Shown piece after piece: positions 6,416-6,960 of a DNA stretch of 6,960 bases; the stretch's first letter is position 1; the number at the start of each line of letters is the position of its first letter. The DNA comes from Spirochaetales bacterium (lineage in GTDB: Bacteria; Spirochaetota; Spirochaetia; ARS1246). Position numbers and translations under genes: made by a program. Under the pieces are notes generated by a model that did not search any database, was not told where the DNA came from, and worked only from the letters and a program-made list of their open reading frames with translations. The stretch is taken from positions 1 through 6,960 of the forward strand of contig JABGPX010000449.1 in NCBI GenBank assembly GCA_018644745.1. The letters are read 5' to 3'.

Positions 6416-6960
6416 TTACAGGTCTTTCGGCAGTAGCGAGCGAAGCGTCTCGTACACTACCTCGTTATTCCATTCTCTGCTGCCCGTTATGAACCCAACA
6501 GCAAAGCCGTCTGCGTCGATAATATAGGTGGTGGGAATGCTGCGCGCACCATAGACAGCCCCGGTTCTCCCGCTGGTATCGAGTAGAATCGGAAATGTGT
6601 ATCCATTCTTTTCTATGAAATCCGCAACAGTTTTCTTTGGTTCCTGCACATCAACTGCGAGGAGCTCGAAATTTTCATCTTCTAAGAGCAAATACATTTC
6701 CTGCATCGAAGGCATCTCAGCCCGGCAGGGAGGACACCATGTGGCCCAGAAATTGAGTAGAACAACCTTTCCTTTTAGTGAACTCAATGTTATCTCTTCG
6801 CCATTGAGGTTTTCTAATGTGAAATCTGGTGCTACGACAGGCTCTCTGAATACCTGAAAGCCCAACTGCATGAGCCCGTTTTGAATCGCTGAAGGCTCTT
6901 CATTCTGTCCCTCATCAACAGCCGACACAAAAGTTGCAGCGAAAAAGAAAATTAACAACA
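6416..6960 (-). CDS. TlpA/ResA-type exported thioredoxin-like protein, 5' end cut by window
   Basis: This is a periplasmic or membrane-attached thiol-disulfide protein of the AhpC/TSA-redoxin (TlpA) group. Numbering is from the first TTG in frame at 6958, which is probably an internal codon. The frame is still open at the window edge, and what is seen is the hydrophobic core of a signal peptide (LIFFFAATFVSA, 2-13) with a likely cut after VSA. The positively charged start should lie just outside. The redoxin domain runs from about 42 (APDFTLENLNGEEITLSSLKG) with the active site WCPPC at 74-78 in FWATWCPPCRAEMP, and the cis-proline in SIPTTYIID (P142). Such proteins reduce or oxidise cysteines of exported or haem proteins and often receive electrons from CcdA/DsbD; no such partner is in the window. 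The gene ends 100 bases before the acyl-CoA synthetase on the same strand, with no terminator visible, so read-through is possible. Confidence 0.92.
   Translation of the reverse strand, partial: LLIFFFAATFVSAVDEGQNEEPSAIQNGLMQLGFQVFREPVVAPDFTLENLNGEEITLSSLKGKVVLLNFWATWCPPCRAEMPSMQEMYLLLEDENFELLAVDVQEPKKTVADFIEKNGYTFPILLDTSGRTGAVYGARSIPTTYIIDADGFAVGFITGSREWNNEVVYETLRSLLPKDL

Noticed and set aside
1..6960. A defence island, toxin-antitoxin pair, CRISPR array or mobile element
   Set aside because: No repeats of array type, transposase, integrase or small toxin-like gene pair is visible. The nuclease-type fusion alone, beside a fatty-acid enzyme, is not enough to claim a defence system.

Overview
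The window holds five protein genes packed almost end to end, on two converging gene groups. Base composition looks moderate (roughly 45-50% GC by eye) and even. There is no sign of a phage, insertion sequence, CRISPR array, tRNA or rRNA. The gene set points to a Gram-negative-type bacterium: an exported thioredoxin-like protein, a large FadD15-type acyl-CoA synthetase, and SfsA fused to a GIY-YIG-like (DUF123) domain. My best guess is a spirochaete of the Spirochaetaceae type. This rests on gene content and protein style, not on a database match.

Left half, plus strand (1-3256): the 3' part of a degenerate-looking Gfo/Idh/MocA-type dinucleotide-fold protein enters from the left edge. A small zinc-ribbon protein with one C-terminal membrane helix overlaps its end by 14 bases. 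After a 72-base gap with a possible promoter comes a 672-residue cytoplasmic protein of unknown function, with a lysine/serine/proline-rich linker and a C-terminal helical domain.

Right half, minus strand (6960-3225, read right to left): the main part of a TlpA/ResA-type thiol-disulfide protein with a signal peptide enters from the right edge. A 100-base gap follows, with a perfect TTGACA box, a 15-base palindrome and a second copy of its core 40 bases away. Then come an AMP-forming long-chain acyl-CoA synthetase and an SfsA-DUF123 fusion protein whose TTG start overlaps the synthetase stop by 8 bases. The synthetase and the fusion are very probably one transcript; tlpA may feed into it by read-through.

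The two groups collide tail to tail: the unknown 672-residue gene and the SfsA fusion overlap by 32 coding bases, leaving no room for a terminator between them. I see no multi-gene defence, secretion or biosynthetic system. The points most worth following are the two-nuclease-fold fusion protein, the unknown 672-residue protein, and the repeat/palindrome in the promoter region of the synthetase gene.
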